From: Staphylococcus pseudintermedius
GTDB lineage: Bacteria > Bacillota > Bacilli > Staphylococcales > Staphylococcaceae
Direction: 5' to 3'
DNA: 64,000 bases
NCBI RefSeq assembly: GCF_001792775.2
Contig: NZ_MLGE02000012.1
Location: forward strand, 21,018 to 85,017
In this document: positions 38,961-49,076 of the stretch, one piece after another
Numbering within the stretch: position 1 is the stretch's first letter
Layout: every line of letters starts with the position of its first letter
Translations under genes and position numbers: made by a program
Notes under the pieces: model-generated
What the model saw: the letters and a program-made list of their open reading frames with translations, nothing else
What the model was told of the DNA's origin: nothing
The model's database searches: none

Positions 38961-40121
38961 ATGAAATTACAACTCAATACATACGCACAATTTTTAAAAG
39001 CACCTAGTATCCGCCAGTTTTCAAGTAAAATCAATGAAATGGACGATGTGATCAATCTGACAATTGGACAACCTGATTTTCAGATGCCTGATGTCGTTAA
39101 ACAAGCATATCAAGATGCAATTGCGAATGATTATACAACTTATTCTCACAACAAAGGCCGTCGTGACACACGTGAAGCTGTTGCACATTATTATCAATCT
39201 CGCTTCAATGTGCATTTTGATCCGGAAGAAATCATTATTACGAATGGTGCTTCTGAAGCATTGGACACGGCACTCCGTTGTATTATTAATCCAGGAGACG
39301 AAATTTTATTACCTGGACCTGTTTATGCGGGCTATATTCCATTAATTCAAACGTTAGGTGGCGTACCTGTATTTATTGATACACGGGAGACAGGTTTTAA
39401 AGTGACCCCTGAAGCGATTCAACAACATATGACACCGCGTTCACGTGCGATATTACTGAACTACCCTTCCAATCCAACTGGAGCGATATTGACGGCTGAA
39501 GAAGTGACAGCTATTGTCGACGTATTAAAGACACATCCTCTATTTGTGATAAGCGATGAAATTTATGCCGAGAACACTTTCGGTCATACGCATACATCTT
39601 TCGCGCAATTTGATGAAATTCGTGATCAATTATTGTTAATCAATGGTTTAAGTAAATCTCATTCAGCTACAGGGATTCGTATTGGTTTTCTATCAGGTCC
39701 ACAATACTTAATCGACAAGCTGACATTTATGCATGCGTACAACTGTATTTGTGCCAACGTACCCGCACAAATGGCAACTATAGCTGCATTACGTGAAGCC
39801 GTTGATGCACCTCATGTGATGAATCAAGCTTATGTCGAACGTCGAGATTACCTCGTCAACGCATTACAATCGATGGGCTTTCGATTAGACGGCGTACCAC
39901 AGGGGGCATTTTACATTTTTCCAAATATCGAAGCCTTTGCCGACGATGACTTTGCGTTCTGTGTCGATGTATTAGAAAATGCAGGCGTTGCGATGGTACC
40001 GGGTTCCGCATTTACTGATTTCGGTAAAGGCTACGTCCGCATCTCCTACGCTTATGAAATGACGCAATTGCAAGAAGGTATGGCACGTTTACGACAGTAT
40101 TTGGAAGCGCGTTATAATTAA
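38961..40121 (+). CDS. PLP-dependent aminotransferase (PatA-like, class I/II)
   Basis: 386-aa fold-type I aminotransferase. The substrate motif LTIGQPDFQMP (about residues 28-38), NYPSNPTGA and the PLP lysine in INGLSKSHSATGIRIGF (about residue 232) are present. It resembles the staphylococcal aminotransferase annotated as PatA/N-acetyl-diaminopimelate aminotransferase. ATG 38961 chosen over an upstream in-frame ATG at 38928 because the family starts near MKLQLN and the upstream part is not conserved in kind. Confidence 0.88.
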   Translation: MKLQLNTYAQFLKAPSIRQFSSKINEMDDVINLTIGQPDFQMPDVVKQAYQDAIANDYTTYSHNKGRRDTREAVAHYYQSRFNVHFDPEEIIITNGASEALDTALRCIINPGDEILLPGPVYAGYIPLIQTLGGVPVFIDTRETGFKVTPEAIQQHMTPRSRAILLNYPSNPTGAILTAEEVTAIVDVLKTHPLFVISDEIYAENTFGHTHTSFAQFDEIRDQLLLINGLSKSHSATGIRIGFLSGPQYLIDKLTFMHAYNCICANVPAQMATIAALREAVDAPHVMNQAYVERRDYLVNALQSMGFRLDGVPQGAFYIFPNIEAFADDDFAFCVDVLENAGVAMVPGSAFTDFGKGYVRISYAYEMTQLQEGMARLRQYLEARYN

Positions 40122-40138
40122 CTTAATACACGATAAGG

Positions 40139-40186
40139 GTAGCGGATGTTGTAAGATCACTCAACAACAATATCTGCTACTTTTTT
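40139..40186 (+). terminator. Aminotransferase gene terminator
   Basis: GTAGCGGATGTTGT pairs with ACAACAATATCTGCTAC (right arm ending 40180) with a small bulge, then TTTTTT. Confidence 0.8.
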
Positions 40187-40240
40187 AGTGATCATTTTTA
40201 ATATCAGTTTTTATGTTCAAAAAGATATTCAATGTCAAAA

Positions 40241-40282
40241 CAAAAAAGCCCATTCTACTCACTCAATGAATAAAACGGACTT
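40241..40282 (-). terminator. Terminator of the men operon
   Basis: Partly complementary arms AAAAAGCCC...AAAACGGACTTTT give a minus-strand hairpin followed by TTTTTTG after menB. Imperfect stem. Confidence 0.45.
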
Positions 40283-40309
40283 TTCATCTTACATCTTTAA
40301 TTTAAAGAC

Positions 40310-41128
40310 TTATGGGAATTTAGGGAACTGATCAAAGTCAGGTTCACGTTTTTCTTTAAACGCGTCACGGCCTTCTTTCGCTTCATCAGTTGTGTAGTAT
40401 AACAATGTCGCATCGCCAGCGAATTGTTGTAAACCAGCTAAGCCATCTGTATCTGCGTTCATCGCTGCTTTTAAGAAACGTAACGCTGTTGGTGAATGAC
40501 GCATGATTTCTTTACACCATTGTACTGTTTCATCTTCAATGTCCGCAAGTGGTACAACTGTGTTCGCCATACCCATATCCAACGCTTGTTGTGCATCGTA
40601 TTGACGGCATAAATACCATATTTCACGTGCTTTTTTATGGCCGACAATGCGCGCTAAATAACCTGAACCGTAACCTGCGTCAAATGAACCTACTTTAGGA
40701 CCTGTCTGACCAAATTTGGCGTTATCAGCCGCAATTGTTAAGTCACATACGACTTGAAGGACGTTACCGCCACCAATGGCATACCCTTTTACCATTGCGA
40801 TAACTGGTTTTGGAATGATACGAATTAAACGTTGTAAGTCTAACACATTTAAACGTGGAATTTGGTCATCACCGACATAACCGCCATGGCCACGTACTTT
40901 TTGATCTCCACCAGAACAGAACGCTTTGTCGCCTTCACCCGTTAATACAATGACACCTACACGCTCGTCATCTCTTGCACGTGTAAATGCATCAATCATT
41001 TCTTGTACTGTATTCGGTGTGAACGCATTATGTACTTCGGGACGATTAATTGTTACTTTCGCAATCCCTTCAAAAAATTCATATTTGATTTCTTTATATT
41101 CTTTTAATGTTTCCCATTGTCTTTCCAT
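40310..41128 (-). CDS. menB: 1,4-dihydroxy-2-naphthoyl-CoA synthase MenB
   Basis: 272-aa crotonase-fold enzyme that cyclises o-succinylbenzoyl-CoA in menaquinone synthesis. The motifs [35 protein letters not shown] and [14 protein letters not shown] are close to S. aureus MenB. ATG 41128 has AGGAGG at good spacing. Last gene of a menF-D-H-B cluster. Confidence 0.97.
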   Translation of the reverse strand: MERQWETLKEYKEIKYEFFEGIAKVTINRPEVHNAFTPNTVQEMIDAFTRARDDERVGVIVLTGEGDKAFCSGGDQKVRGHGGYVGDDQIPRLNVLDLQRLIRIIPKPVIAMVKGYAIGGGNVLQVVCDLTIAADNAKFGQTGPKVGSFDAGYGSGYLARIVGHKKAREIWYLCRQYDAQQALDMGMANTVVPLADIEDETVQWCKEIMRHSPTALRFLKAAMNADTDGLAGLQQFAGDATLLYYTTDEAKEGRDAFKEKREPDFDQFPKFP

Positions 41129-41144
41129 GGTGGACCTCCTCAAG

Positions 41145-41936
41145 TTAACCTTTTATAAACTCTAATAGTATTGTATCAAATTTATCGCCATCTTCCACAT
41201 TTACTGTATGGCCGACTTGCGATACGACTGTCAATTGTGCCTCTGAAAGCGCGTCAGACATACGTTCAGCAATATGCATAAACTTTTCATCCCATTCCCC
41301 TACGATGAGTTGCACAGGCAATTTCAAACTTGCTAATTGTGGCCATAAGTTCGGCATATGTCCTGTACCATAATCACGCAATGCTTTCGCTAATCGCTTC
41401 GGTTGTTGTGCAAGTCTCAGCTCGCGAATATGTTGGTGTGTTGTCTCCGTTAAAAAGCGTTGTGTCTGGAATAATGGCAATTTTTCCCAATCATTCACAA
41501 ACACTTCAATGCTCGCAATTTCAAGGACGCGCGCCCGGGCTGCATCCACTTGTTGACGTTCAAGACGTGCTTCATCATCTTCAATTCCAGGTGAGCCACT
41601 TTCTAACACGACACCTGCCAATGCATCTTGATATTGCAATGCATAAGCTAGCGCAACACGTGCCCCCATTGAATAGCCATGAAGGTATAGCGTGTAGCCT
41701 TTGAACTGTGCCAACACAGCATGTAATTGCGTACATATCCACTCAAAATCCCACACAACCTCCTCTGGTGATTGATCTTGACCGTGGCCAGGCAAATCCA
41801 CACATAAGACATGCGCCGCTTGGGTCAATGGCTCAATATGAGATGAAAATGTGCGTTGATCACTGATAAAGCCGTGTAAGAGGACAATCATTTTGTTCGT
41901 TTCTGACTGTGCTGTATACCAGTTATAATGTAACAT
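41145..41936 (-). CDS. menH: MenH, SHCHC synthase (alpha/beta hydrolase)
   Basis: 263-aa alpha/beta hydrolase-fold lyase that removes pyruvate from SEPHCHC. The [10 protein letters not shown] oxyanion region, nucleophile elbow [14 protein letters not shown] (about residue 92) and final His in VGHTVNVED are visible. It overlaps the menD stop by 14 bp and ends 16 bp before menB. Confidence 0.92.
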   Translation of the reverse strand: MLHYNWYTAQSETNKMIVLLHGFISDQRTFSSHIEPLTQAAHVLCVDLPGHGQDQSPEEVVWDFEWICTQLHAVLAQFKGYTLYLHGYSMGARVALAYALQYQDALAGVVLESGSPGIEDDEARLERQQVDAARARVLEIASIEVFVNDWEKLPLFQTQRFLTETTHQHIRELRLAQQPKRLAKALRDYGTGHMPNLWPQLASLKLPVQLIVGEWDEKFMHIAERMSDALSEAQLTVVSQVGHTVNVEDGDKFDTILLEFIKG

Positions 41937-43593
41937 TCACAACTTCACTCAATTTCTGATATAAATTTTGATGTGCTTCGTAATTGGCTTCACGCTGCGT
42001 CACGACTTCAAATAATGTCGGTGTCATCGTCGTCAAATGACTATATTCGAACGATTGTAAGTCTTGGAAGCGTTTATAGTTAAAGTCATACAACAATGCT
42101 GCATGTTCGAAGTTCAAACCAGTCGGCGTACCAAATAACCGTTCAAAATGTTCCGGTGCCCCTTCTTTTTGTGGTAAATAAGAAAAAATACCCCCACCGT
42201 CATTGTTCAATAAGACGATGTTCATATGGATATCGTTCAGTTTCGACATTAATAGCCCGTTCATGTCATGATAAAATGCAATATCACCTATAAGTAATGT
42301 CACTTTTTGATGTACAGCCATACCGAGTGCTGTAGAAACAACACCATCAATGCCGTTCGCCCCTCTATTGGCATAAATGCGTGCTTGATGGTCAATATAT
42401 AAATTATCGATATCACGAATCGGCATACTATTGCTGACAAACAACACGTCGTCAGCGCCTAATTTATCGAGTACACGACTGACATACGCCGCTTCATCAT
42501 TCGCCGTTTTTTGATGTGCTTTAATCGTATGACGCGCTTGTTCTTCCATACTTTGCCATTGTCGCAGCCACATTTTTCGATAAGCAGCAGGGATATCTCC
42601 TAATGCTCTGAAAAAGTCATTGGCCGACATTTCAAAAAAGTAATCTGGATTTTTCGGGAACGCATCAATATCTGCATTGTTTTGAACTAAAATTTGTGTC
42701 GCATCTGTCGTTTTCAACCATTGATTTAACTTTTTAGAGACGACTGGTTTACCGACACGAATGACAAAATCAGCCGACAAGTTGAGTCCTGAGCGCAACA
42801 ATAAATCATACGTCGTGACGACATTCGGATGTTGTGTCGCGCGAATACCATTGAGTGGGTCAGCCAATATCGGCAAGTCATATATCGTCGCGAAAGTTAA
42901 AATTTGTGAAATATCTTGATGCTGCATGTCCCCTACAACAATCAGTCCTTTAGATTGCTTCAACACTGGAAGAATCGCACTGAAGTCCATCGTTTTTTGA
43001 TAGTGTGGACGTTCATAATGCAATGACGTCAACAAATCTTGACGTGACAAATCCGGTGTTAACGGTTCACGGAAAGGTAAATTGAAATGCACTGGACCTT
43101 GGTGAGGGCCATCGAAAAACTGACTCGCCTTTTGTAATTGGTATTTGTTCACAGCCAATGTATTCGGCGTGCCATCTGCAATCGGTAAATCAAATTGGAA
43201 ACGCACATAGTTTTGAAACATATTGACTTGATTGATTGCTTGTGGCGCACCTACACCTCTTAATTCATGCGGTCGATCGCTTGTCAGTACAATAAGGGGC
43301 AAACGACTAATATGACTTTCAGCAATAGCAGGCACATAATTTGCAGCAGCTGTGCCAGATGTACAAAGAATTGCAACCGGACGTTGACTTCCTTTGATTA
43401 AACCTAACGCAAAAAAAGCCGCACTTCTTTCATCAGGATGGATCCACGTTTGAATATACGGATGACATTCAAACGCGAGTGCTAAAGGCGTGGAGCGTGA
43501 CCCCGGACTGATCACGACTTCACGTAATCCATATGCATATAATTCTGATACAAAATGAAACACTTGCTCCGTCAAAAAACGTTGATTAGTCAT
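41923..43593 (-). CDS. menD: MenD, SEPHCHC synthase
   Basis: 556-aa thiamine-diphosphate enzyme that adds 2-oxoglutarate to isochorismate. It shows [18 protein letters not shown] at the N terminus and the ThDP-binding region [18 protein letters not shown] ... [18 protein letters not shown] 43593 follows GGGGTGAG; a GTG two codons upstream is possible. Overlaps the menF stop region. Confidence 0.95.
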   Translation of the reverse strand: MTNQRFLTEQVFHFVSELYAYGLREVVISPGSRSTPLALAFECHPYIQTWIHPDERSAAFFALGLIKGSQRPVAILCTSGTAAANYVPAIAESHISRLPLIVLTSDRPHELRGVGAPQAINQVNMFQNYVRFQFDLPIADGTPNTLAVNKYQLQKASQFFDGPHQGPVHFNLPFREPLTPDLSRQDLLTSLHYERPHYQKTMDFSAILPVLKQSKGLIVVGDMQHQDISQILTFATIYDLPILADPLNGIRATQHPNVVTTYDLLLRSGLNLSADFVIRVGKPVVSKKLNQWLKTTDATQILVQNNADIDAFPKNPDYFFEMSANDFFRALGDIPAAYRKMWLRQWQSMEEQARHTIKAHQKTANDEAAYVSRVLDKLGADDVLFVSNSMPIRDIDNLYIDHQARIYANRGANGIDGVVSTALGMAVHQKVTLLIGDIAFYHDMNGLLMSKLNDIHMNIVLLNNDGGGIFSYLPQKEGAPEHFERLFGTPTGLNFEHAALLYDFNYKRFQDLQSFEYSHLTTMTPTLFEVVTQREANYEAHQNLYQKLSEVVNVTL

Positions 43594-44944
43594 GTTCACT
43601 CACCCCTAAAGCTACCATCATCGGTTTGAATTTTAATGCTGTTTCAGCGACTTCTTCTGCTGCATCCGAATCTTTTACAATGCCCGCACCTGCAAACAGT
43701 AACGCTTGCTGATGATTCATTAACATCGAGCGAATGGCCACGATAAATTCACAATCATCATACATATCGATCATACCGACTGGCGCACCATAAAGGCCAC
43801 GTGCACCAAATTCATGCGCTTCAATATATTCTAATGCACGTGCTTTCGGATACCCGCCTAAAGCAGGTGTTGGATGTAAATCATCTATCAGCTCAATATA
43901 TGATTTATGCGCTAATGGGCCTCCAATCTCAGTATATAAATGATATAAATGGTCATTTTTCAATACTTGTGGCTCACGATTGTAATCGGCATACTGAATA
44001 AACGGACGAATATCTTCAAGAATACTTTCAACAACGATACCATGTTCAATTAAGTTCTTTTCATTTTTTAACAACGCATTGATACGCGCCTGATCTTGGG
44101 CTTCGTTGTGTGTTCTTGGAATTGTTCCCGCAACAGCTTTCGTTGATAACATGCCATTTGTAACCTTAAATAATTGCTCGGGCGTTTGAGAAATAAAAAT
44201 ATCATCTTCTGACTCTAACACGAATAAATAACTATTTTTTTCATTTTTAAGTGCACGATATAACACGGCTCCGATTTCAATATCCGCATCAAATTGCACC
44301 ATGCGACGACGAGAGAGCACAACCTTTTCATCATGCGCTAATTTTGCTGTCGTTTCCTCGACTAATGCTTCCCACTCATCTTTATATATATCTTCAATCC
44401 GCTTAATCTGTGGCGGTGTTGTATTTTGCACGACCACACGCGGTAAATGATTTAACTTTTCAACTAATTCATAAAATTGCTCAATCGAAAACGCTTCTTT
44501 TTGCACAGTATATGTTAAGAACGTTTCTTGATTGACTTGCGATATTAAGACTTCAGGTAAAATAAAATGATTCACACCAAAGCGACGCCATTCATCCCCC
44601 ATCCGCTTAGTAGAAAATTGAAATCCACCGCAAATACGTAAATGATGGCGTTCAGAATCGGGATGGATTAATGCGATATCATCTTTAAATTTTTCCCATT
44701 CTTTAAAAATAGAACGTTTATTTGTAAAATCATTTTTTATTTTTGCTGCAACACGGTATCCAAAAAAAGAAGTTTCGTTATCATTTAACCGAAAATAAAA
44801 ACGGTCCCCTGCATCTTCTTTCGACATATCGAACAACGTAATCGGATCTAATTGTTGTTCTAATTTGACTTCAACTGAGACCCATCGTTGTTTTGTTTGT
44901 TGTACCGCGTCGATGATTGCCTGTTCGCAGACATCAACACTCAT
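43586..44944 (-). CDS. menF: Isochorismate synthase MenF
   Basis: 452-aa chorismate-utilising enzyme committing chorismate to menaquinone. C-terminal chorismate-binding core has [18 protein letters not shown], the [10 protein letters not shown] motif and [19 protein letters not shown], ending with [19 protein letters not shown]. First gene of the men operon, divergent from menA, with which it shares a 173-bp promoter region. Confidence 0.94.
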   Translation of the reverse strand: MSVDVCEQAIIDAVQQTKQRWVSVEVKLEQQLDPITLFDMSKEDAGDRFYFRLNDNETSFFGYRVAAKIKNDFTNKRSIFKEWEKFKDDIALIHPDSERHHLRICGGFQFSTKRMGDEWRRFGVNHFILPEVLISQVNQETFLTYTVQKEAFSIEQFYELVEKLNHLPRVVVQNTTPPQIKRIEDIYKDEWEALVEETTAKLAHDEKVVLSRRRMVQFDADIEIGAVLYRALKNEKNSYLFVLESEDDIFISQTPEQLFKVTNGMLSTKAVAGTIPRTHNEAQDQARINALLKNEKNLIEHGIVVESILEDIRPFIQYADYNREPQVLKNDHLYHLYTEIGGPLAHKSYIELIDDLHPTPALGGYPKARALEYIEAHEFGARGLYGAPVGMIDMYDDCEFIVAIRSMLMNHQQALLFAGAGIVKDSDAAEEVAETALKFKPMMVALGVSEHD

Positions 44945-45117
44945 CCCATACTCACTTCTTTCATCATAATCAAGTTTTATCCATTATTACATTTTAACAT
45001 TTTTAAAGGCGATTGTGTGCACAAGTGTCTTTTCCATAATATTGTTATTGATTTCATTGACGAACTTTTTTATAATATCAATGTAATATAAATATTATAA
45101 AAAAGAGGTTGACTAAC

Positions 45118-46056
45118 ATGACGTCTCAATTTGAAAAACATTCAACGTTTCACAAATATTGGCAACTCATGCGTCCTCATACATTAACAGCATCTGTTGT
45201 TCCTGTTTTAGTCGGAACAGCGACTGCAAAACTTTTTTTATTAGGTAGCGAGGACCATCTCCATTTCGGTTTATTCTTAGCAATGTTGTTCGCTTGTTTG
45301 TTAATTCAAGCCGCAACGAATATGTTCAATGAATACTACGACTTCAAAAAAGGGTTAGATGACCATGAATCAGTAGGTATTGGTGGCGCCATCGTACGTA
45401 ACGGGATGACACCCCAACATGTATTAAAACTTGCAATTATTTTTTATATCATTGCAGCAATACTTGGGCTTTACTTAGCGATTCAAAGTTCATTTTGGCT
45501 TATTCCTGTTGGTTTATTATGTATGGCTATTGGTTACCTCTATACAGGCGGTCCATTCCCAATCTCATGGACACCATTTGGCGAATTATTCTCAGGTGTT
45601 TTCATGGGTATGATTATTATCGTGATTGCTTTTTACATCCAAACAGGTCACCTTCAAAATTATGCATTTTGGATTAGTATTCCTATTGTCATTACAATTG
45701 GGCTCATCAACATGTCAAACAACATTCGTGACCGAGTTAAAGACAGTCAAAGTGGTAGACGTACTTTACCTATTTTATTAGGAAAACGTGGCTCACTTAT
45801 CTTTTTAGCAACATTTTACGCGATTGCCTACCTTTTTGTCATTTACACTGCACTTTTCAAAGATGGTGGTTCACTGTTCTATTTACTTGTATTACTGAGT
45901 TTCCCATTACCAGTGAAAGTGTATCGTCGTTTCCAAAAGAATGATACACCGCAATCAATGATGCCGGCAATGGCTGCTTCAGGTAAAACGAATACATTAT
46001 TCGGTCTACTATACGCATTAGGTATTTACATTAGTGCATTGCTTGGTGGCGTATAA
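45118..46056 (+). CDS. menA: 1,4-dihydroxy-2-naphthoate polyprenyltransferase MenA
   Basis: 312-aa UbiA-family membrane prenyltransferase. The first Asp-rich motif is NMFNEYYDFKKGLDD (about residue 75) and the second NIRDRVKDSQSGRRT (about 200); eight or so hydrophobic helices. ATG 45118 with GAGG 9 bp upstream is preferred to the in-frame TTG at 45109. Product quinone feeds the Qox oxidase encoded at 7.6-11.6 kb. Confidence 0.95.
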   Translation: MTSQFEKHSTFHKYWQLMRPHTLTASVVPVLVGTATAKLFLLGSEDHLHFGLFLAMLFACLLIQAATNMFNEYYDFKKGLDDHESVGIGGAIVRNGMTPQHVLKLAIIFYIIAAILGLYLAIQSSFWLIPVGLLCMAIGYLYTGGPFPISWTPFGELFSGVFMGMIIIVIAFYIQTGHLQNYAFWISIPIVITIGLINMSNNIRDRVKDSQSGRRTLPILLGKRGSLIFLATFYAIAYLFVIYTALFKDGGSLFYLLVLLSFPLPVKVYRRFQKNDTPQSMMPAMAASGKTNTLFGLLYALGIYISALLGGV

Positions 46057-46071
46057 GTTAAAACACTCGAT

Positions 46072-46114
46072 AGAATCGAAGTCTTAGAATAACAAAGGCT
46101 TCGATTCTTTTTTA
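46072..46114 (+). terminator. menA terminator
   Basis: AGAATCGAAG (46072-46081) pairs with CTTCGATTCT (46099-46108), followed by a T run. Confidence 0.85.
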
Positions 46115-46371
46115 TAGTTTTATATATATCGTACCACACTATTCGCTTACAAATGAAAATGTGTTTACGAAATTTTAATATATCTCTACTTTACCATTTT
46201 TATCATTCATGTCATCCTCTATTTGCATACGTAAGATTAAAGAAACACCACGCTTTTGATATCTTCACGCACTTTGTAAAAATCGGAAAGCTCTTCTGAA
46301 TGTCACGCATACTGTACCATAACAGTATGCATTTATCTCTTAAACGTCATGCCTCAAAAGCGTTACATTAG

Positions 46372-47136
46372 CTAATTCTGAGACGCTTGTACTAATTGAT
46401 GGCGCGCATTAAAAAATTGTCGATAGGTCAAATACGTCGCAACCAATGCTGAAATAATCGTCGCTGTAGTATGAATAAATACGACCATTAACTGAAACTT
46501 AATCGCTTGTATCGGTGGCACACCTGCAATAATCATGCCCGTCATCATACCTGGAATCGATACCAGGCCATACGTCTTCACAGAATCAATCGTCGGCACA
46601 ATCGCGACTTTGACACTTTCTCTTATCGCTTCTTTTGCCGCCACAGCTGGACTTGCACCTAAAGAAAGTTTTGCTTCAATGACCGCTGTCTCTTTCGTAA
46701 AGATACGATTTAAATTTTGATAACTTAAATTGATCGCAATCATGCCATTACTACCGACCATCCCCGCAACAGGAATAATTTCATTCGGCTTAAAATCAAT
46801 AGCACCCGTTAAAAGCACGCCACCTAAAGATAAAATTGAGCCTGTGAGTATCCCTGCTAAGGATATCCAAAACGCATGCTGCACCACTTCTGGTTTTCGC
46901 TTTTGTGTATTGGCAGCCGCGTTAACCATAATGACTAAAATGAGTAACAGTACAATCCATGTCGTTTCTAATTTAAAAACAAATTCTAGTAAATAACCAA
47001 TAATCACTAATTGAATCACTGCACGTATCGCCGCAATGATTAAATCTTTAGCAATATGTAATCGCTCTTTAAACGAAACTAAAATGGGAATGAGTAGCAA
47101 TAATGATGTCAATAATAGCGAAGTCGTACTCATCAT
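46372..47136 (-). CDS. fetB: FetB/YbbM-type ABC transporter permease (UPF0014)
   Basis: 254-aa permease with about seven hydrophobic segments, of the UPF0014 family (GMVGSNGMIAINLSYQNLNR and SIPGMMTGMIIAGVPPIQAIKFQ are its landmarks). With the ATPase gene just upstream, it forms a FetAB-like exporter, associated with iron and oxidative stress in E. coli; the substrate here is not known. Starts with ATG ATG overlapping the ATPase stop. Confidence 0.88.
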   Translation of the reverse strand: MMSTTSLLLTSLLLLIPILVSFKERLHIAKDLIIAAIRAVIQLVIIGYLLEFVFKLETTWIVLLLILVIMVNAAANTQKRKPEVVQHAFWISLAGILTGSILSLGGVLLTGAIDFKPNEIIPVAGMVGSNGMIAINLSYQNLNRIFTKETAVIEAKLSLGASPAVAAKEAIRESVKVAIVPTIDSVKTYGLVSIPGMMTGMIIAGVPPIQAIKFQLMVVFIHTTATIISALVATYLTYRQFFNARHQLVQASQN

Positions 47137-47783
47137 GACAAACGCGCCTCCCTCGTTAACATACCATTACGAATTTCCATTTTGCGGTGAAATTGGCGTT
47201 GACTTTGTGCATCATTGTGCGTAATCCACAAAACGGACATGCCCTCTTGAACTAAATCAAACACCAATTCTTCAATTTGACGACTGCTCTTATCATCTAA
47301 CGCACTCGTCGCTTCATCAAGCATCAGTATATCTGGCGTAAACATGAGCTGACGTGCAATCGTGATTCGTTGTTTTTCACCCCCGGACATATGTTGCACC
47401 TTGTCCGAAAGTTTGTATTTTTTTAAACCTACTTTTTCCAATAGCTTCTTTGCTTTAGACTTATTAAACGAAACTTGACGCACCTTTGCCGGAAAAGCTA
47501 AATTATCTTGAATCGTCTCACCAAACAATTCCACACTTTGCGGCAAATAACTAATATGCTGTCTTAATATTTCGGGTGAATAGTGTGCATAAGGTTGTCC
47601 TTTAAATTCAATATTTCCACTAGTTGGGCTCATTAAATCTGCAATCAACCTCAACAGCGTACTTTTACCACTTCCAGACGGCCCGACAATAGCCACCGCT
47701 TCACCTTTGTCGATATGACAACTGATATTGTATAAAATTTTGCGTTCACCGCTTTCGTAGCTGACATTTGTTAACTCAAGCAT
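47133..47783 (-). CDS. fetA: FetA/YbbL-type ABC transporter ATPase
   Basis: 216-aa ABC ATPase with Walker A GPSGSGKST (about residue 35), signature MSGGEKQR and Walker B ILMLDEATSALD. ATG 47783 (MLELTNVSYES) follows GAGGG at 8 bp and lies within the end of the upstream GNAT gene (8-bp overlap), so the three genes form one unit. Confidence 0.9.
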   Translation of the reverse strand: MLELTNVSYESGERKILYNISCHIDKGEAVAIVGPSGSGKSTLLRLIADLMSPTSGNIEFKGQPYAHYSPEILRQHISYLPQSVELFGETIQDNLAFPAKVRQVSFNKSKAKKLLEKVGLKKYKLSDKVQHMSGGEKQRITIARQLMFTPDILMLDEATSALDDKSSRQIEELVFDLVQEGMSVLWITHNDAQSQRQFHRKMEIRNGMLTREARLS

Positions 47784-48351
47784 AAGCGTTACCCTCATTT
47801 TGGTAGATCATATAGCGGTATTCATGCCCATAAAGTACTTTTTTCATTTTTTCTTGAAATCCCAACTTACAATACAACTGATAGGCACGTTCATTTTGCT
47901 CATCACAGTTCAAGCCCCATGTCACTTCTGGATTCGATTGGAGCCGTGCTTGAATCAATTTTGTTGCAATACCTCGACCACGAAACTCAGGGAAAGTAGC
48001 AATCGTTTCAATATAGACATCTCCTCGCTCTGCCTCTAATACAGGTAATGGCGTGTCTGTTTCTAATTGAATCTTTTCGGCTAATGTTAAATTTTGCCAA
48101 GCCTGTTCGTATGCCGCTTCGTACTGGCCCGGATACGCAATCAAGATACCTGCCACTTGTCCTGCGACTTCATAAATATCTACGTGTTCAATATGATTGC
48201 GATAATGAACTTCTGTGGCGCTTTTAACAAGTGCTGCTATCACGGTTTCTTTCTCATAACGACGCACAATTTCAAGTTCCATATCTTGCCAAACGAGGTA
48301 TGTTAACTCTGCAATCGCACGCGCATCTTTGGGTGTTGCTGTTCTAATCAT
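47776..48351 (-). CDS. GNAT family N-acetyltransferase
   Basis: 191-aa acetyltransferase. It begins MIRTATPKDARAIAEL, and has the acetyl-CoA loop FPEFRGRGIATKLIQ (about residue 128) and a C-terminal YCKLGF motif. It overlaps the FetA-like gene and is the first gene of that small operon. Substrate unknown. Confidence 0.85.
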   Translation of the reverse strand: MIRTATPKDARAIAELTYLVWQDMELEIVRRYEKETVIAALVKSATEVHYRNHIEHVDIYEVAGQVAGILIAYPGQYEAAYEQAWQNLTLAEKIQLETDTPLPVLEAERGDVYIETIATFPEFRGRGIATKLIQARLQSNPEVTWGLNCDEQNERAYQLYCKLGFQEKMKKVLYGHEYRYMIYQNEGNAYA

Positions 48352-48442
48352 ATTTGAGTCACCTCACTCTTTACATTTTAGCCTATTTATCTGACGTTTA
48401 AAAATACCCCAACATTTACACAAACAAATGTTCTAAAAATAC

Positions 48443-48471
48443 TTCACAAATCAGAACAAGTGTTCTATAAT
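48443..48471 (+). promoter_or_regulatory. SOS promoter (LexA box) of the resident yolD-like gene
   Basis: TTCACA -35 (48443-48448), 17-bp spacer and TATAAT -10 (48466-48471). GAACAAGTGTTC (48454-48465), a LexA box of the Gram-positive GAAC-N4-GTTC type, fills the spacer and touches the -10, ideal for repression. Confidence 0.75.
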
Positions 48472-48489
48472 CAGGTTGAGGTGATTTCC

Positions 48490-48606
48490 ATGCATGATCA
48501 TACGCTCCCTACAGCATACCAATCTGAAACAGACTATCGAAAAATTCCAAGACAATATCTTAACACTCGAATTCCTAGAGGGCGCGGCATTGTGAAATGG
48601 GCCCCT
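48490..48606 (+). pseudogene. Resident yolD-like gene, 5' part (split by the transposon)
   Basis: First 39 codons of a YolD-like family protein (YRKIPRQYLN and RIPRGRGIVKWAP are its landmarks) with GAGGTG 8 bp before ATG 48490. The reading frame then runs into transposon DNA and stops within about 13 codons (48645). The rest of the gene is at 57663-57956; joined at the CCTTT core they restore a 136-aa protein. YolD-like proteins are commonly found with Y-family polymerases and the SOS response, which fits the LexA box here. Confidence 0.85.
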
Positions 48607-48644
48607 TTTATTATATGTACTAATCTCATAAAAAATCTAATTTA

Positions 48645-48690
48645 ATAGGGTTCAAACATAATTTATATATGTATTATGTTTGAACCCTAT
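48645..48690. terminator. Bidirectional terminator at the transposon left end (blaI)
   Basis: An 18-bp perfect inverted repeat, 48645-48662 and 48673-48690, with a 10-bp loop, just after the blaI stop and 40 bp inside the element. Confidence 0.85.
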
Positions 48691-48692
48691 AT

Positions 48693-49076
48693 CTATTTTT
48701 TTTTACTAATATCATTTAAAATGTCTCGCAATTCTTCAATTTCTTTGTTATTTAATTCTTCATTTTTCGCAAAATTAAGCACTAAACTTTTCATATCCCC
48801 TCCATACAATTTATTAAGAAAGGTTTTAGCAGTTTTCATTTTAATATCATCTTCTTTAATAATTGATGAGTAAAAATAAATATTATTATATTTATATCGT
48901 TTTATAATCTCTTTTTTATATAGTCTTGTAATTAATGTTCTAATCGTCTTATCGCTAACTTCTTTATTTTTTTGAATCTCAACTACAATTTCATTAGCTG
49001 ATACTGATTTTTTATTCCATATTATATTCATAACATCCCATTCAGCCATAGATATTTCAACTTGCTTATTGGCCAT
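48693..49076 (-). CDS. blaI: Penicillinase repressor BlaI
   Basis: 127-aa winged-helix repressor of blaZ and blaR1. The N-terminal domain opens [18 protein letters not shown] with the recognition helix region [16 protein letters not shown]; the C-terminal dimer domain has the [12 protein letters not shown] segment in which BlaR1-dependent cleavage (Asn-Phe) occurs. It appears intact and overlaps the blaR1 stop. Very close to the S. aureus protein. Confidence 0.97.
   Translation of the reverse strand: MANKQVEISMAEWDVMNIIWNKKSVSANEIVVEIQKNKEVSDKTIRTLITRLYKKEIIKRYKYNNIYFYSSIIKEDDIKMKTAKTFLNKLYGGDMKSLVLNFAKNEELNNKEIEELRDILNDISKKK

Noticed and set aside
46307..46330. GCATACTGT/ACAGTATGC hairpin as terminator of fetB
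   Set aside because: 9-bp stem but no T run on the minus strand; left unassigned.
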